Source: Rhodocyclaceae bacterium (GTDB taxonomy: Bacteria; Pseudomonadota; Gammaproteobacteria; Burkholderiales; Rhodocyclaceae). From it: DNA of 15,800 bases. The number at the start of each line of letters is the position of its first letter. Within the stretch, counting starts at the first letter, position 1. Under the pieces are notes generated by a model. The model made no database searches and was not told the DNA's origin. It saw only the letters and a program-made list of their open reading frames with translations. Location: assembly GCA_018262875.1 (NCBI GenBank), contig JADFDL010000016.1, positions 1 through 15,800 on the forward strand. The letters run 5' to 3'. A program made the position numbers and the translations under genes. Below are positions 6,661 to 15,800 of this stretch, in pieces.

Positions 6661-9600
6661 GCGACGGTGGCGGTCGCCTGGCGGGTATAGCCAGCGATCA
6701 GTCCGAGCAACTCGTCTTCCTGATAGGGCTTGCCGAGATAGTGATTGACGCCGATTTCCCTGGCGTAATTGCGATGCTTGTCCGCCGTGCGGGAAGTGAT
6801 CATGATGATCGGCACGTTCTTCAGGCGCGCATCGGCCCGCACGTTGCGTGCCAGATCGAAGCCGTCCATGCGCGGCATTTCGATGTCGACCAGCATGACG
6901 TCCGGCACGACGTCGAGCAGTTGTTCCAGCGCGTCGACGCCATCCTTGGCAGTGAGTACCTGGTACCCCTCGCGCGAGAGAAGTCGCCCGGCGATCTTGC
7001 GCACCGTCAGGGAGTCGTCGACAATCATTACCGTGGGCACGCGCGGCGTCGCCGGCGCCTCTACCTTCGGCACTGCGGACGCTGCGGCCTCGTGGGCAAG
7101 CGCCTTGATCTCGCGGCTGGCGAGCGCGATGGGGTTGAGGATCAGCACCACCTCACCGTCACCCAGCACCGTGGCGCCGGCGATGCCGATCACCCGGGCC
7201 AGTTGCGGCCCGATGTTCTTGATGACCAGTTCCTGGTTGCCGCGCAGTTCGTCGACCTGCACCGAAATACGCTGGGTTCCGGCCCGCAGCAGAAGCAGGG
7301 AATAGCGGCGTTGCTGCTCCGGCATGGAATGCGCGTCACCCAGCAAGCGCGGCAGAAAGTAGTACGGAAAGCGGTTGCCCAGCCACTCGGCCGCGCCATC
7401 GGCGCGGATTTTCCCTGCCGCCTCATCCTTGAGTTCCATGACCTGCTCGACCATCACCGACGGGATGGCATACGTGCGCACGCCCACGCGCACCAGCAGC
7501 GCCTGGGCCACCGTCAGTGTCAACGGCAGGTAAATACGGAAACGGGCCCCCTTGCCGGGCGTCGAACTGACTGCAATGCGGCCGCCAAGCTGGGCGGTTT
7601 CCGATTTCACCACGTCCATGCCGACACCGCGTCCGGCAATCTCGGTCAACTCCCTGGCGGTCGAGAAACCGGCGTGGAAAATAAAATCCGTCAGGACGAC
7701 CTCGTCCGGATACTGGTCGGAGGCGAGCAACCCCTGTTCGATGGCCTTGCTGCGGATGCGCTCGAAATTCAGCCCGGCGCCGTCATCGGTCATGTCGATG
7801 ACGACCTCGTTGCCTTCCTGGGAAAGCGTCAGGGCGATTTCACCGATTTCCGGCTTGCCCGCAGCCTGCCTTTGCGTCACGTCCTCGATGCCATGGGTGA
7901 TGGCGTTGCGCAGCAAGTGCTCGATCGGGCCAATCATCTTCTCCAGCACCGAGCGGTCGAGTTCAACCTGCCCGCCGCGAATGTCGAGGTTGGCCTTTTT
8001 TCCAAGTTCCTTGGCCGTCAGCCGCACGACGCGATACAGGCGATCGGCCATTGAGTTGAAGGGGATCATGCGCACACCCATCAGTGCCTGCGACAGTTCC
8101 CGATTCTGGCGGGCCTGACTGACGATGGCGGCATCGGCATGGTCGAGGTTGCGCAGCAAGGCATGCTGCACGGTGGTGACGTCGTTCACGCTCTCGGCCA
8201 TCATGCGGGTGATTTCCTGGAAGCGCGTAAAGCGGTCGAACTCGAGGGGATCGAACTCGACATGCACTTCGCTGGCCTGGGCCAGGCGCGATTGCATCTG
8301 GGATTCGGCCTGGATCTCGATCTCGCGCAATTGGCCGCGCAGGCGAATGACGTTTTCCGTCAGATCGAGCAGCGATCCGCGCAGCGTGCGCATTTCACCC
8401 TCGATGCGCGAGCGGGCAATGGACATCTCGCCCGCCTCGTTAACCAGCCTGTCGACCAAATCGGCGCGCACGCGCAGCATGGCGCGAGCGGCGGCCGACT
8501 CGGCTTCGAATTCTTCGGCAACGATCCGCCCGGGTTGCGTCGTCCCGCCCGCCGCGGCAAGAACCTGCGGTTCGACCCCTTCCTCGACGACGCCTGCCGC
8601 CCGTTTCTGCAAGCCGTCCAGAAGAAAGTTGGCGCGGTCAAAAGAGGTATCGAGTTCATCGAAGAACTGCGGCGTCACGGCCTCGGCCGCCAGAGCGTTC
8701 TCGAGACGCGTCTCCATGCTGTGCACCAACTCGCCCATGCCCATGGCACCGGCCATGCGGGCGCTGCCTTTCAGCGTGTGCATCAGCCGCGCCAGGACTC
8801 CGGCTATCTCCCTGTCTTGCGGTTCGGCACGCCAGTTGCGCAACTCGACACCGATCTCGCGAACCAGATCGACCGCCTCCTCCAGGAAAATCGGCAGCAA
8901 CTGCTCGTCGAGATCGTCGCGCAGGCGCAGCTTGCGCCGTTCCTCGGCCGCCTCCGCGGACTCCGGCGGAATGACGGAAACCGCAGACGCTTCGGTCGGC
9001 AGCGAAATTTCCGCGCTGGCCGGGGAGAACGCTACCGGGGCTTCTTCAAAAACCGGAACCGGTACGACGGGCACCTCGGAAATGACTTCCGTCATCGTTG
9101 CCGCCATTTCGGCCGGGGTCTCGATTTCGAGATCGAACGTCTCGGCCGCTGCTGTCGCCTCAGGCTCGACAGACGGAACCACGCTCAATTCGACGGCGGC
9201 CGGTTGTGTCGCACGCGCCACCTCATCGAGCTCGGCGGCCAGCCCGTCCGCTCCATGCGGCACACGCTGCTCCGCCACCGAGGCAATCATGGCGTCGAGG
9301 GTGGAAATGGCCGTGCCGAGCAGGCCGATCTGCCCGCTATTGCAGGTCTGGCTGCCGCGCGCCAGGCGCAGCAGCGCATGCTCTAGCGACGAAGCCAGTC
9401 GATTGACCGGATCGACGCCGACCGTGCCGGATATCCCGGCCAGCGTGTGCGCGGCACGCACCATCTCCTCGGGCGGAACTTGCGGCGTCAGCTTGAGGGC
9501 ATTCAGGTCCAGGCGCAGCACGGCAAGGTGCGCCCGCGCCTCGCCGACATACATGTCGTAGAGTGCGCGGGAAACAACCAGATCGCCCAAGGCAACGGTG

Positions 9601-12188
9601 TCGTCCGCCGGCGGAATATCGATGCCCGGCAGGAAGTCTTCCTGGGAGATGACTTCCTCGACCAGTGGCGTCGCCTCGATCACCTCCTCGGTTACCTCTT
9701 CAGCAACAGGCGCTTCGAATTCCGGAGACAACATGCCGGCTTGCGGCGCGGCTTCGACCACCTCGCCCAGGATGTCTTCCCCCGCCTTGACCCGCTCGGA
9801 CAGAGCCACCAGGTCGGCGGCGTCCTTGTGCGTGCCCCCACCTGCTTCCAGCTGGGCAACCCAGGCGCTGAGCAGGACATGGGCCTCCTCGACCAGCCGG
9901 TACAGGGAGGGGGTAGCGTCCTGCTCCGACTGCAGCCATTTGTTCATGACCTGCTCGACCGCCCAGGCGGTTTCGCCCAGGTCGGTCAGTCCGACCATGC
10001 GGCCGCTGCCTTTCAGGGTATGGAAGCCGCGGCGGATGGTAATAAGGTATTCATGGTTGTGCGGCTCTCCGCGCGACAATCCGAGATGTTCGCCGATGGT
10101 AGCCAGTACCTCATGTGCCTCTTCAAGGAAGATGGCAAGCAGTTCTGCGTCGATTTCCTCGCTCGGCGCTTCGGCCAGCCGCAGGGTTTCAGCCGAGGGG
10201 GCCGCCATCTCCATGGGCGCCACAGGCGCAACGCGCGCCACGGCCTGCTCGACATGCCCTGCCGCTGTTTCGGCCGGCGCACTGGCCAGGGCCGCCAGCG
10301 CTGCCTTGGCTTCCTCCTCGAGTTTGGTGTCGGCTACCAGGCTGGCGTCCTGACGAATGGTCTCCAGGTGCTGCTTGAGGTCCTCGCGCATTCCCTCGTT
10401 TTGCGGCGTCTCGCGCAGCGCTCCGGCCAATACCTGGGCTTCGCGTTTCTGTTGCTCCAGCTCGTCCTCGACAGAAGGTGCCGCGGTTTCTGCAAAGTCT
10501 TCTTCGGCCAGCTTGGCCTTGGACTGCACCGGTTTGAGAATTTCATCCAGGTCGGCCGGTCCGTACTGCAAGGCATCGACGAAGAAACCCAGGCCGGACA
10601 GGCTGTGTGCCACCGCCTCGAATTCCTGCTGCGGCGGCACGATGTCCGGGGCGGTAAATGACTTGATGCGCGCTTCGCAGTCACGCAGCAGGAAAACCGC
10701 CTTGTCCTGTCCGAGGATGGTGAGCGCCCCCTCGATCTGTTTCAGCGGACCGGCCAATGCGGACAACTCGTCGCGACGACTCGTGTCGCGGAAGAAAGCA
10801 TCGAGGGTCTGTTCGACCTGGGCCAGATTGGTGAGAATTTCTCGTGCCACCTGTCCCATCATCAGACGTTCCTGGGCGTGCCGCGACATCTCGTCGAGCA
10901 GAGGCGCCGACATCTCATCGAGTGCCTCGCCGCGCATCAGCGCACCCAGTCGGCTGATGACGATTTCAACCTGCTGCGGGAAATCCCCTCCCAGTTGTTC
11001 GTAGTTTTCCAGGGCGTTTTCGGCCAGCAGCAGAGCGGTGGCGATTTCCATCGCCGCCGTATCGCTCTGCTTGAGCGGGTCCTTGCGCAACCACTGGGCG
11101 GTTTCGGCGATGCCGGCCAGCAAGCGCGCCAGATGATCGCTAACCAGTCCGCCGCCCTTGCTGGCAAGGGTGACGGCATGGTCATGAAACTGCGGCAACG
11201 CCACTGCCGCGCCGGCACAGAATTTGTTCCAGGCCTCCTTGGCTGCCGCCAGAGAGTCGCGCATGGCCCGCAAAATCGGCTTGAGCGGCTCGATGTCCGC
11301 CGTGCACGCAGGCACCAGCGCATCGAGCTGGTAGGCCTCCTTGACCTGCTGCACCTGTGCGCCGCCGCCCTTGGCGACAGCGACAAAATACAAGGCATCG
11401 CGCACCAGGCGCTCGGCCACTGTCCTGGAGCCTTCCAGCAAGCGGCGCATTTGCAAATCGATGCGCGCGCAGAGCTTCTTGACATGGAAATCGACGGGGA
11501 CCTGCCGTTCCACGAGGGCATCGAGCAGCGCGATCGTGATCCACCAGAAGGCTCGCGCCGCGGGAAGCGCCTGGGTGGCTTCGATGACGGCCACGGCCTC
11601 GCGCATTTCGATGACGCCGGACACATCCTCGGCATTGCGCAGCCAGCGCAGAAAGCCTCGCTCGAAGCGGGCGCGCTCGACTTTCAGGCGACGGGCTGCC
11701 TCGCCTGCGGGCAGTTCCAACGGCTCTTCCGTCCGCTTGGGCGGGCGCAGGGAAAGATCCGGGAAGAACAGGTCGCTCGAGGCGACACGCTCAGCGCCGC
11801 GCGCCGCAAGCAAGTCGCGATAGGCCGCCAGCAACTTGAGCGGCTGGTTCGGCATGCCGCTCGCCACCTCGTCCAGATAGTGGCGAATCGCCGCAATGGC
11901 CCTTTGCGCCAGTTCGCCCACCGCCGGCGTGGCGGCGACCTGCCCGGCCTCGACGTCGGACAACAGATGTTCGATCGCTTCGGTAAATTGCGTTATGCCG
12001 TCCAGGCCGACGATCGAGAGGGCGCCATAGGCCTGATGAAGATGGGTACGGGCGAACTTGAGTTGCGCGGAATCGCCGGGGTTCCCGGCAAACCTGCCGA
12101 GCGCCTCATGGGCGCGTCCAAGCGCGAGGTCGATCTCGCCCTTGACCCAAGATAGCGGACCGAGATCCAGATCGGTTGTGGCAGCCAT
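6657..12188 (-). CDS. chpA/pilL: Type IV pilus chemosensory hybrid histidine kinase ChpA/PilL (CheA-like, multi-HPt, with receiver)
   Basis: This 1843-residue CheA-like kinase is the core of the pilus (Chp) chemosensory array. It phosphorylates PilG and PilH in response to PilJ. The N-terminal ~550 residues resemble FimL/ChpA helical domains and include two degenerate HPt-like motifs, with histidines at H51 and H528. Clear HPt modules follow with H723 (HTLKGSGRM), H914 (HTLAGISG, lysine replaced by A917) and H1137 (HTLKGSARM). They are joined by Glu/Pro/Val-rich linkers (about 820-870 and 1000-1090). The dimerisation helices begin near 1240. The ATPase domain shows LLRNAITHG (N1428), DDGAGL (1468-1473) and GRGVGMDVV (1519-1527). 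A CheW-like domain spans about 1556-1695. A receiver (about 1717-1840) has D1724/D1725, phospho-acceptor D1768, T1798 and K1820. pilJ lies 24 nt upstream, and the stop overlaps yqgE. The SD is weak. Confidence 0.95.
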   Translation of the reverse strand: MAATTDLDLGPLSWVKGEIDLALGRAHEALGRFAGNPGDSAQLKFARTHLHQAYGALSIVGLDGITQFTEAIEHLLSDVEAGQVAATPAVGELAQRAIAAIRHYLDEVASGMPNQPLKLLAAYRDLLAARGAERVASSDLFFPDLSLRPPKRTEEPLELPAGEAARRLKVERARFERGFLRWLRNAEDVSGVIEMREAVAVIEATQALPAARAFWWITIALLDALVERQVPVDFHVKKLCARIDLQMRRLLEGSRTVAERLVRDALYFVAVAKGGGAQVQQVKEAYQLDALVPACTADIEPLKPILRAMRDSLAAAKEAWNKFCAGAAVALPQFHDHAVTLASKGGGLVSDHLARLLAGIAETAQWLRKDPLKQSDTAAMEIATALLLAENALENYEQLGGDFPQQVEIVISRLGALMRGEALDEMSAPLLDEMSRHAQERLMMGQVAREILTNLAQVEQTLDAFFRDTSRRDELSALAGPLKQIEGALTILGQDKAVFLLRDCEARIKSFTAPDIVPPQQEFEAVAHSLSGLGFFVDALQYGPADLDEILKPVQSKAKLAEEDFAETAAPSVEDELEQQKREAQVLAGALRETPQNEGMREDLKQHLETIRQDASLVADTKLEEEAKAALAALASAPAETAAGHVEQAVARVAPVAPMEMAAPSAETLRLAEAPSEEIDAELLAIFLEEAHEVLATIGEHLGLSRGEPHNHEYLITIRRGFHTLKGSGRMVGLTDLGETAWAVEQVMNKWLQSEQDATPSLYRLVEEAHVLLSAWVAQLEAGGGTHKDAADLVALSERVKAGEDILGEVVEAAPQAGMLSPEFEAPVAEEVTEEVIEATPLVEEVISQEDFLPGIDIPPADDTVALGDLVVSRALYDMYVGEARAHLAVLRLDLNALKLTPQVPPEEMVRAAHTLAGISGTVGVDPVNRLASSLEHALLRLARGSQTCNSGQIGLLGTAISTLDAMIASVAEQRVPHGADGLAAELDEVARATQPAAVELSVVPSVEPEATAAAETFDLEIETPAEMAATMTEVISEVPVVPVPVFEEAPVAFSPASAEISLPTEASAVSVIPPESAEAAEERRKLRLRDDLDEQLLPIFLEEAVDLVREIGVELRNWRAEPQDREIAGVLARLMHTLKGSARMAGAMGMGELVHSMETRLENALAAEAVTPQFFDELDTSFDRANFLLDGLQKRAAGVVEEGVEPQVLAAAGGTTQPGRIVAEEFEAESAAARAMLRVRADLVDRLVNEAGEMSIARSRIEGEMRTLRGSLLDLTENVIRLRGQLREIEIQAESQMQSRLAQASEVHVEFDPLEFDRFTRFQEITRMMAESVNDVTTVQHALLRNLDHADAAIVSQARQNRELSQALMGVRMIPFNSMADRLYRVVRLTAKELGKKANLDIRGGQVELDRSVLEKMIGPIEHLLRNAITHGIEDVTQRQAAGKPEIGEIALTLSQEGNEVVIDMTDDGAGLNFERIRSKAIEQGLLASDQYPDEVVLTDFIFHAGFSTARELTEIAGRGVGMDVVKSETAQLGGRIAVSSTPGKGARFRIYLPLTLTVAQALLVRVGVRTYAIPSVMVEQVMELKDEAAGKIRADGAAEWLGNRFPYYFLPRLLGDAHSMPEQQRRYSLLLLRAGTQRISVQVDELRGNQELVIKNIGPQLARVIGIAGATVLGDGEVVLILNPIALASREIKALAHEAAASAVPKVEAPATPRVPTVMIVDDSLTVRKIAGRLLSREGYQVLTAKDGVDALEQLLDVVPDVMLVDIEMPRMDGFDLARNVRADARLKNVPIIMITSRTADKHRNYAREIGVNHYLGKPYQEDELLGLIAGYTRQATATVA

Positions 12189-12212
12189 CGTGTCGTCCGC
12201 GTTCCGCCCGTT

Positions 12213-14366
12213 TTAAACCTTGAAGCCCGACACCGAACCTTTCAGTTCGACGGCCAGATCGGCGAGCTGACCGATGGATACCGCCGTCTGCTTGGTACCG
12301 ACGGTTGTCTGCTCTGTCACGCGCAGGATGCCCTGCATGTTTTGCGCCACACGCGTGGCGTTCTCGGCTTGCTGCTGGGTGGCGGAGGAAATCGATTCGA
12401 TCAGGGAGGCAAGGTTGGTCGACACCGAGGAGATCTCTTGCAGCGCCTGGCCGGCGGCGTCGGACAGCTTGGCGCCCTCCACCACGTCCCGCGTCGAGTT
12501 CTCCATGGCGGACACGGCGTCCTGCGTATCGGTCTGAATCGTCTTCACGATCGCCGCGATCTGCTTCGTCGCCTCGCCGGAGCGTTCGGCCAGCCGCTGC
12601 ACTTCTTCCGCAACCACCGTGAAGCCGCGGCCCGCTTCGCCGGCGGATGCCGCCTGGATGGCGGCGTTCAGCGCCAGCACGTTCGTCTGTTCGGTAATGT
12701 CCGAGATCAGTTCCACGATCTCGCCGATCTCCTGCGAGGATTCGCCGAGGCGCTTGATGCGCTTCGAGGTTTCCTGGATCTGCTCACGGATTTCGTTCAT
12801 GCCCTTGATGGAGTTTTCCACCGCCGAAGCGCCTTTTTGCGCAGCCTCAAGCGAATGGCGCGCCACCTGGGCGGATTCCATGGCCTCGCTCGACACCTGG
12901 TTCATCGACTTCGCCATGTCGAGAACGTTGTCGCCGGCCTGTTTGATCTCGCGCGACTGGCGTTCGGTGGCGACCAGCAGTTCGTTGGAGGTCTTCTGGG
13001 CGGCCTCGGAAGCGGCGGCCACGCGGCCGGCAGCGTCGTTGATTCGGCGCACCAGCACGCCGAGTTCCTCAATCGTATAGTTCACCGAGTCAGCGATGGC
13101 GCCCGTGATGTCCTCCGTCACCGTGGCACGCACCGTCAAGTCACCGTCGGCCAGGTCGCCCATCTCGTTCATCAGCCGCAGAATGGCTTCCTGGCTGGCG
13201 TTTTTCGACGTTTCGGCCTCGTGGCGCTGCCGCTCGGCCTGCTCCCGACGCATGGCGGAATCGTCGTTGAAGACCTTGGCCATCAAGGCCAGCGTGACAA
13301 TGGCGAGCAACGCAAAGATCGAGATGACCCAGGTATTGGTGGCGCGGCTGGCAATTTCCGCGGCATAGGCATTCGACAGGTCGGTGGTCGCCTTGAGCAA
13401 AGGGACGCTGTCGCGGAAGATACGGCTGCCGGCCTGCTTGGCCTGCACCAAGCGCTGCATGTTGCCGAGAATCCCGGCCACGGCTTCCTGGTATTCCTTG
13501 AAGGAGGCATCCAGTTCGACCAGCTTTTCCTTGGTCTCGGCATCAGTGGCGGGATTGATCCGCATCGCTTCCGAACCCTTGGCCAGCGCGCCCAGCACAT
13601 CGCGGAAGGTATTGGTGTCTTTGCCCAGCAGGAAGGCCACTTCCGGGTCGATGGCGTCGGCCACCAGCAATGAGTTGGCATTCTTCGCCAGACGCTGGGT
13701 CAGCATGACCAGCTGGTTGGCGGCGGCGATTTCCCGCGCCGAAGCGCCAGTCTGCAGCTTGAGCGCGGCCACCTGCTCGGCCAGTTCCAGCAGCAGGGGA
13801 TTCTTGGTGTTGATGATCGACACCGACTTGCCGAGTTGTTGCAGGTTCTTTTCCTGCTCAAGCACTGTCGCCGTGTTCTGTTCGGTTTTTTCCCATTCCT
13901 GCGTCAGGGCCTGCAGGGCGGGTTGCGTAGTGTCCGGACTGGGCGGCACGCCGATCTCGTCAATCGTTCCGCCTTGCGTGACACGCTCCAGAAGAACGGA
14001 AAAGTTGCTGCGACTGTCCTTCAGTTCGGCAAATGCCGCATTGTTGCCTTGCAGGGCCAACTGGGCCGACTTGGCGATGGCCTGGGAGAGCATGCGCATC
14101 TGTCCCGACGCCGAAGTGTAGGCCGTGCCATGCGTGGCCGTGCGGCTGTCGAACCAGGCCGACACCGCCACGATGAACATGAAGAAGACGAACATGCCGC
14201 CCAGCAACTGCAATTGGGTGCCGACCGGCTTGTCGCCAATGCCTGGCAGCTTGAAGCGGCCGCCCCGCACCGCCGCCTGCTGCAGGTTGTCCATGATCGT
14301 GCTCTGCGAGGGATCCTCGGGAGCCGCTGTGTCGCCCATGACGGGGAGCTTGAATTTGAATGCCAT
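12213..14366 (-). CDS. pilJ: Type IV pilus methyl-accepting chemotaxis receptor PilJ
   Basis: This 717-residue inner-membrane receptor senses pilus or surface signals and controls ChpA. A cytoplasmic tail of about 50 residues precedes TM1 (51-71). The periplasmic region carries two PilJ-type helical repeats, marked by [11 protein letters not shown] (91-101) and [11 protein letters not shown] (220-230). TM2 is about 345-366. A HAMP-like stretch follows, then the long coiled-coil signalling domain with the hairpin tip near 555-590 ([15 protein letters not shown], then [17 protein letters not shown]). The C-terminus, SVSGFKV, has no CheR/CheB-docking pentapeptide. GGAG lies 8 nt before the ATG at 14366. 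It sits 50 nt after pilI and 24 nt before chpA. The N-terminal tail contains two copies of FKLPxxGD (5-12 and 38-45). Confidence 0.95.
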   Translation of the reverse strand: MAFKFKLPVMGDTAAPEDPSQSTIMDNLQQAAVRGGRFKLPGIGDKPVGTQLQLLGGMFVFFMFIVAVSAWFDSRTATHGTAYTSASGQMRMLSQAIAKSAQLALQGNNAAFAELKDSRSNFSVLLERVTQGGTIDEIGVPPSPDTTQPALQALTQEWEKTEQNTATVLEQEKNLQQLGKSVSIINTKNPLLLELAEQVAALKLQTGASAREIAAANQLVMLTQRLAKNANSLLVADAIDPEVAFLLGKDTNTFRDVLGALAKGSEAMRINPATDAETKEKLVELDASFKEYQEAVAGILGNMQRLVQAKQAGSRIFRDSVPLLKATTDLSNAYAAEIASRATNTWVISIFALLAIVTLALMAKVFNDDSAMRREQAERQRHEAETSKNASQEAILRLMNEMGDLADGDLTVRATVTEDITGAIADSVNYTIEELGVLVRRINDAAGRVAAASEAAQKTSNELLVATERQSREIKQAGDNVLDMAKSMNQVSSEAMESAQVARHSLEAAQKGASAVENSIKGMNEIREQIQETSKRIKRLGESSQEIGEIVELISDITEQTNVLALNAAIQAASAGEAGRGFTVVAEEVQRLAERSGEATKQIAAIVKTIQTDTQDAVSAMENSTRDVVEGAKLSDAAGQALQEISSVSTNLASLIESISSATQQQAENATRVAQNMQGILRVTEQTTVGTKQTAVSIGQLADLAVELKGSVSGFKV

Positions 14367-14374
14367 GCCGTTGT

Positions 14375-14378
14375 CTCC
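14375..14378 (-). promoter_or_regulatory. Ribosome binding site of pilJ
   Basis: The minus strand reads GGAG, followed by 8 nt and the ATG at 14366-14364. It lies in the 50-nt pilI-pilJ spacer and supports the chosen pilJ start. I see no stem plus T-tract terminator in this spacer, so pilJ is probably cotranscribed with pilI. Confidence 0.55.
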
Positions 14379-14416
14379 GATGTTCAGCGTCTAATTATGA
14401 CAAGCCACTGCCCTGT

Positions 14417-14935
14417 TCACGACAGCCCGATTTCAAGGAAATCCGGCTGTCCGAGAAGGTTTCTCAAATTCAGCCGCTTCCATGCATTGCCCTGCGGATC
14501 GGCATACTGCTCGCCCACCCAGGGCCGCGAGTCGGCTTCGGCCGCGCGCGGCGCCATTTGTTCAATGTTGCGCAAGCCCAGTGTGCGATTGACCAGCAGC
14601 GCGCTGTTGATGCCGAAACGGCCGCCGACGATGAGCAGACGGCTGTCGGCGTTCTGCGGCGTGACTTCCCCCCCCTGGAAGGCGGAAAAATCAACCACGC
14701 TGTACAGCGTGCCACGGATATTGGCCAGTCCGCAGAACCATGTCTTGGTGAGCGGTACGCCCGTCAGGGGCGGCAGGGGTACGATCTCACCCGAATCGCC
14801 CAGGTCGAGCAGCCAGAAGTCCCGCCCGGCCTGAACGCCCAGCAGCGCACGGGAAGTCTCTCCCGCCCGCGCGCTGGTCAGGCGCTGGACCAGACTTTCC
14901 TGGAACTCCCTCAGGCTGATCTTTTTCCTGGCCAT
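14417..14935 (-). CDS. pilI: CheW-like adaptor protein PilI
   Basis: This 172-residue single CheW domain couples the PilJ receptor to the ChpA kinase at the inner face of the membrane. Typical CheW features are LLGVQAGRDFWLLDL (31-45), the WFCGLANIRGTLYSVVDFS segment (66-84), SRLLIVGG (98-105), and a C-terminal WKRLNLRNLL (152-161). The start at 14935 (MARKKISLREF) is where family homology begins. The frame runs 45 codons further upstream, but that portion overlaps pilH and is unrelated. The gap to pilH is 14 nt. GAGG is about 12 nt upstream of the ATG, a loose SD. Gene order pilH-pilI-pilJ confirms identity over other CheW paralogues such as ChpC. Confidence 0.93.
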   Translation of the reverse strand: MARKKISLREFQESLVQRLTSARAGETSRALLGVQAGRDFWLLDLGDSGEIVPLPPLTGVPLTKTWFCGLANIRGTLYSVVDFSAFQGGEVTPQNADSRLLIVGGRFGINSALLVNRTLGLRNIEQMAPRAAEADSRPWVGEQYADPQGNAWKRLNLRNLLGQPDFLEIGLS

Positions 14936-14949
14936 CGGCAATTGCCGCC

Positions 14950-15315
14950 TCAGCCCAGCGCGGCGATCTTGTCCAGCAACACTTTCGGATCGATCGGCTT
15001 GACCAGGTAATCGTTGGCCCCCTGGCGCATGCCCCAGATCTTGTCGGTTTCCTGCCCCTTGCTGGTGCACATGACGACAGGGATGTGCTTGGTCTCCTCC
15101 TCGCGCGTGATGGTGCGCGTAGCCTGGTAGCCGTTCATGCCCGGCATGACCACATCCATGAGGATGAGGTCGGGCAACTCGGATTTCGACTTGGCGATGG
15201 CTTCCTCGCCGCTCTCGGCGGTAACCACGTTGTAGCCGCTCTTGGCGAGCAGTTCGCTCAGTGCATGGCGCTCGGTGGGAGAGTCGTCGACGATGAGAAT
15301 TTTCTTGATGGGCAT
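14950..15315 (-). CDS. pilH: Twitching motility response regulator PilH
   Basis: PilH is a 121-residue stand-alone CheY-like receiver of the pilus chemosensory system. In Pseudomonas it opposes PilG, being associated with retraction/PilT control or acting as a phosphate sink. All receiver residues are present: D10/D11 for Mg2+, phospho-acceptor D54 in LILMDVVMPGMNG, T84 in VVMCTSKG, and K106 in YLVKPI. There is no output domain, so it acts by protein contact. The ATG at 15315 has GAGAGGT 8 nt upstream. The gap to pilG is 27 nt and to pilI 14 nt. Position in the pilGHIJ order, and the PIKKILIVDDSPTERHALSE start, distinguish it from PilG. Confidence 0.95.
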   Translation of the reverse strand: MPIKKILIVDDSPTERHALSELLAKSGYNVVTAESGEEAIAKSKSELPDLILMDVVMPGMNGYQATRTITREEETKHIPVVMCTSKGQETDKIWGMRQGANDYLVKPIDPKVLLDKIAALG

Positions 15316-15323
15316 ATGTACTT

Positions 15324-15330
15324 ACCTCTC
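15324..15330 (-). promoter_or_regulatory. Ribosome binding site of pilH
   Basis: GAGAGGT on the minus strand stands 8 nt before the ATG at 15315-15313, inside the 27-nt pilG-pilH spacer. Spacing and purine content are close to ideal and support the chosen pilH start. Confidence 0.65.
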
Positions 15331-15342
15331 TACGGATGCAGA

Positions 15343-15741
15343 CTAAGAAACACGCTGCGGCGCATGCGCAGCGACAGCCTTGAGCAGGCTGTCCTTGGTG
15401 AATGGTTTTGTCAGGTATTCGTCGGAGCCGACCATGCGACCGCGCGCCCGGTCGAAAAGGCCATCCTTGGACGACAGCATGATGACCGGCGTGACGCCAA
15501 AGCGCGGGTTTTTCTTGATCAGCGCACAGGTCTGGTAGCCATCCAGCCGCGGCATCATGATGTCGCAGAAGATGATCTCCGGATGGTGGTCGGCTATCTT
15601 CGCCAGCGCATCGAAGCCATCCTCCGCCAATACGACTTGGCAGCCGGCCTGCACCAGGAAAATTTCGGCGCTGCGGCGGATGGTGTTGCTGTCGTCGATC
15701 ACCATCACCTTGACGCCGTTGAGATTGACTGCTTCAGTCAC
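15343..15741 (-). CDS. pilG: Twitching motility response regulator PilG
   Basis: PilG is a 132-residue single-domain response regulator. In Pseudomonas it is phosphorylated by ChpA, promotes pilus extension and polarity, and activates cAMP synthesis. Receiver residues are D16/D17 (VMVIDDSNTIRRSAE), phospho-acceptor D60 (IIFCDIMMPRLDGYQ), S90 in VIMLSSKDG, and K112 in YLTKPF. The start is a GTG at 15741, with a perfect AGGAGGT 8 nt upstream. No ATG precedes the conserved VKVMVIDDS strand. It is the first gene of the leftward chemosensory group. The 59 bases between it and the right window edge show no recognisable coding sequence, so the operon promoter is probably there or beyond. Confidence 0.95.
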   Translation of the reverse strand: MTEAVNLNGVKVMVIDDSNTIRRSAEIFLVQAGCQVVLAEDGFDALAKIADHHPEIIFCDIMMPRLDGYQTCALIKKNPRFGVTPVIMLSSKDGLFDRARGRMVGSDEYLTKPFTKDSLLKAVAAHAPQRVS

Positions 15742-15749
15742 GCTCTTCT

Positions 15750-15756
15750 ACCTCCT
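15750..15756 (-). promoter_or_regulatory. Consensus Shine-Dalgarno of pilG deciding a GTG start
   Basis: The minus strand carries AGGAGGT, a full anti-16S match, 8 nt before GTG at 15741-15739. This decides the non-ATG start of pilG and suggests that the first gene of the chemosensory operon is translated efficiently. Confidence 0.75.
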
Positions 15757-15800
15757 CTGGCAAGACCGCTGCATACCGCTTCGGATATACGGGATAGATG

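Noticed and set aside
6741..12155. Several long plus-strand open frames (up to 478 codons) opposite chpA
   Set aside because: The coding frame of chpA has continuous domain homology along its whole length. The opposite frames are Ser/Arg- or His/Gln-rich shadows caused by high GC at third positions.
12342..13673. Plus-strand open frame of 443 codons opposite pilJ
   Set aside because: Antisense shadow of the coiled-coil coding region of pilJ; composition is Gly/His/Arg rich with no motif.
14936..15070. 45-codon N-terminal extension of pilI
   Set aside because: It lies almost wholly inside pilH in another frame and has no CheW homology; the 14935 start fits the family.
1..15800. Mobile elements, CRISPR, tRNA/rRNA, defence or phage systems
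   Set aside because: The window is filled with recognised core genes. I saw no transposase, integrase, repeat-spacer array, cloverleaf-like sequence or unexplained gap over 134 bases.

Overview
The window is a gene-dense, high-GC stretch of chromosome from a Gram-negative proteobacterium. I would place it in the Betaproteobacteria, probably near Rhodocyclales. This rests on protein style and gene order (pilT | yggS-proC-yggT-yggU, and pilGHIJ-chpA next to yqgE-ruvX-pyrR-pyrB-pyrC'), not on any search. Every gene looks like vertically inherited core genome. I see no insertion sequence, phage gene, tRNA, rRNA, CRISPR array or attachment site. The longest gap between genes is 134 bases.

Left part (1-2829): the first 106 codons of pilT, the type IV pilus retraction ATPase, run leftward out of the window. 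A 134-bp divergent intergenic region separates pilT from a rightward run of four genes: yggS (PLP homeostasis), proC (pyrroline-5-carboxylate reductase), yggT (membrane protein) and yggU (DUF167). Three of the junctions are overlapping or nearly so. An extended -10 promoter (TG-n-TATACT) lies just ahead of yggS.

Right part (2826-15741): ten leftward genes, in transcription order pilG, pilH, pilI, pilJ, chpA/pilL, yqgE, ruvX, pyrR, pyrB and pyrC'. Gaps run from 50 nt down to overlaps of up to 14 bp. The first five form the chemosensory (Chp) system of type IV pili. PilJ is the receptor, PilI the CheW adaptor, and ChpA the 1843-residue CheA-like hybrid kinase with several HPt domains and its own receiver. 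PilG and PilH are single-domain response regulators. They feed the pilus motors, including the retraction motor PilT at the other edge of the window. The next two genes are the conserved YqgE/AlgH protein and the RuvX nuclease. The last three concern pyrimidines: PyrR, aspartate transcarbamoylase PyrB, and a dihydroorotase-like protein that has lost key metal ligands (PyrC'). PyrC' is therefore expected to be a structural partner of PyrB and not an enzyme.

The two convoys converge so tightly that the stop codons of yggU and pyrC' share bases (2826-2829). I found no clearly novel system. The points most worth a second look are the metal-ligand-free PyrC', the continuous leftward array joining pilus chemosensing to pyrimidine synthesis, the mix of canonical and degenerate HPt modules in ChpA, and the absence of local pilK/chpB adaptation genes.
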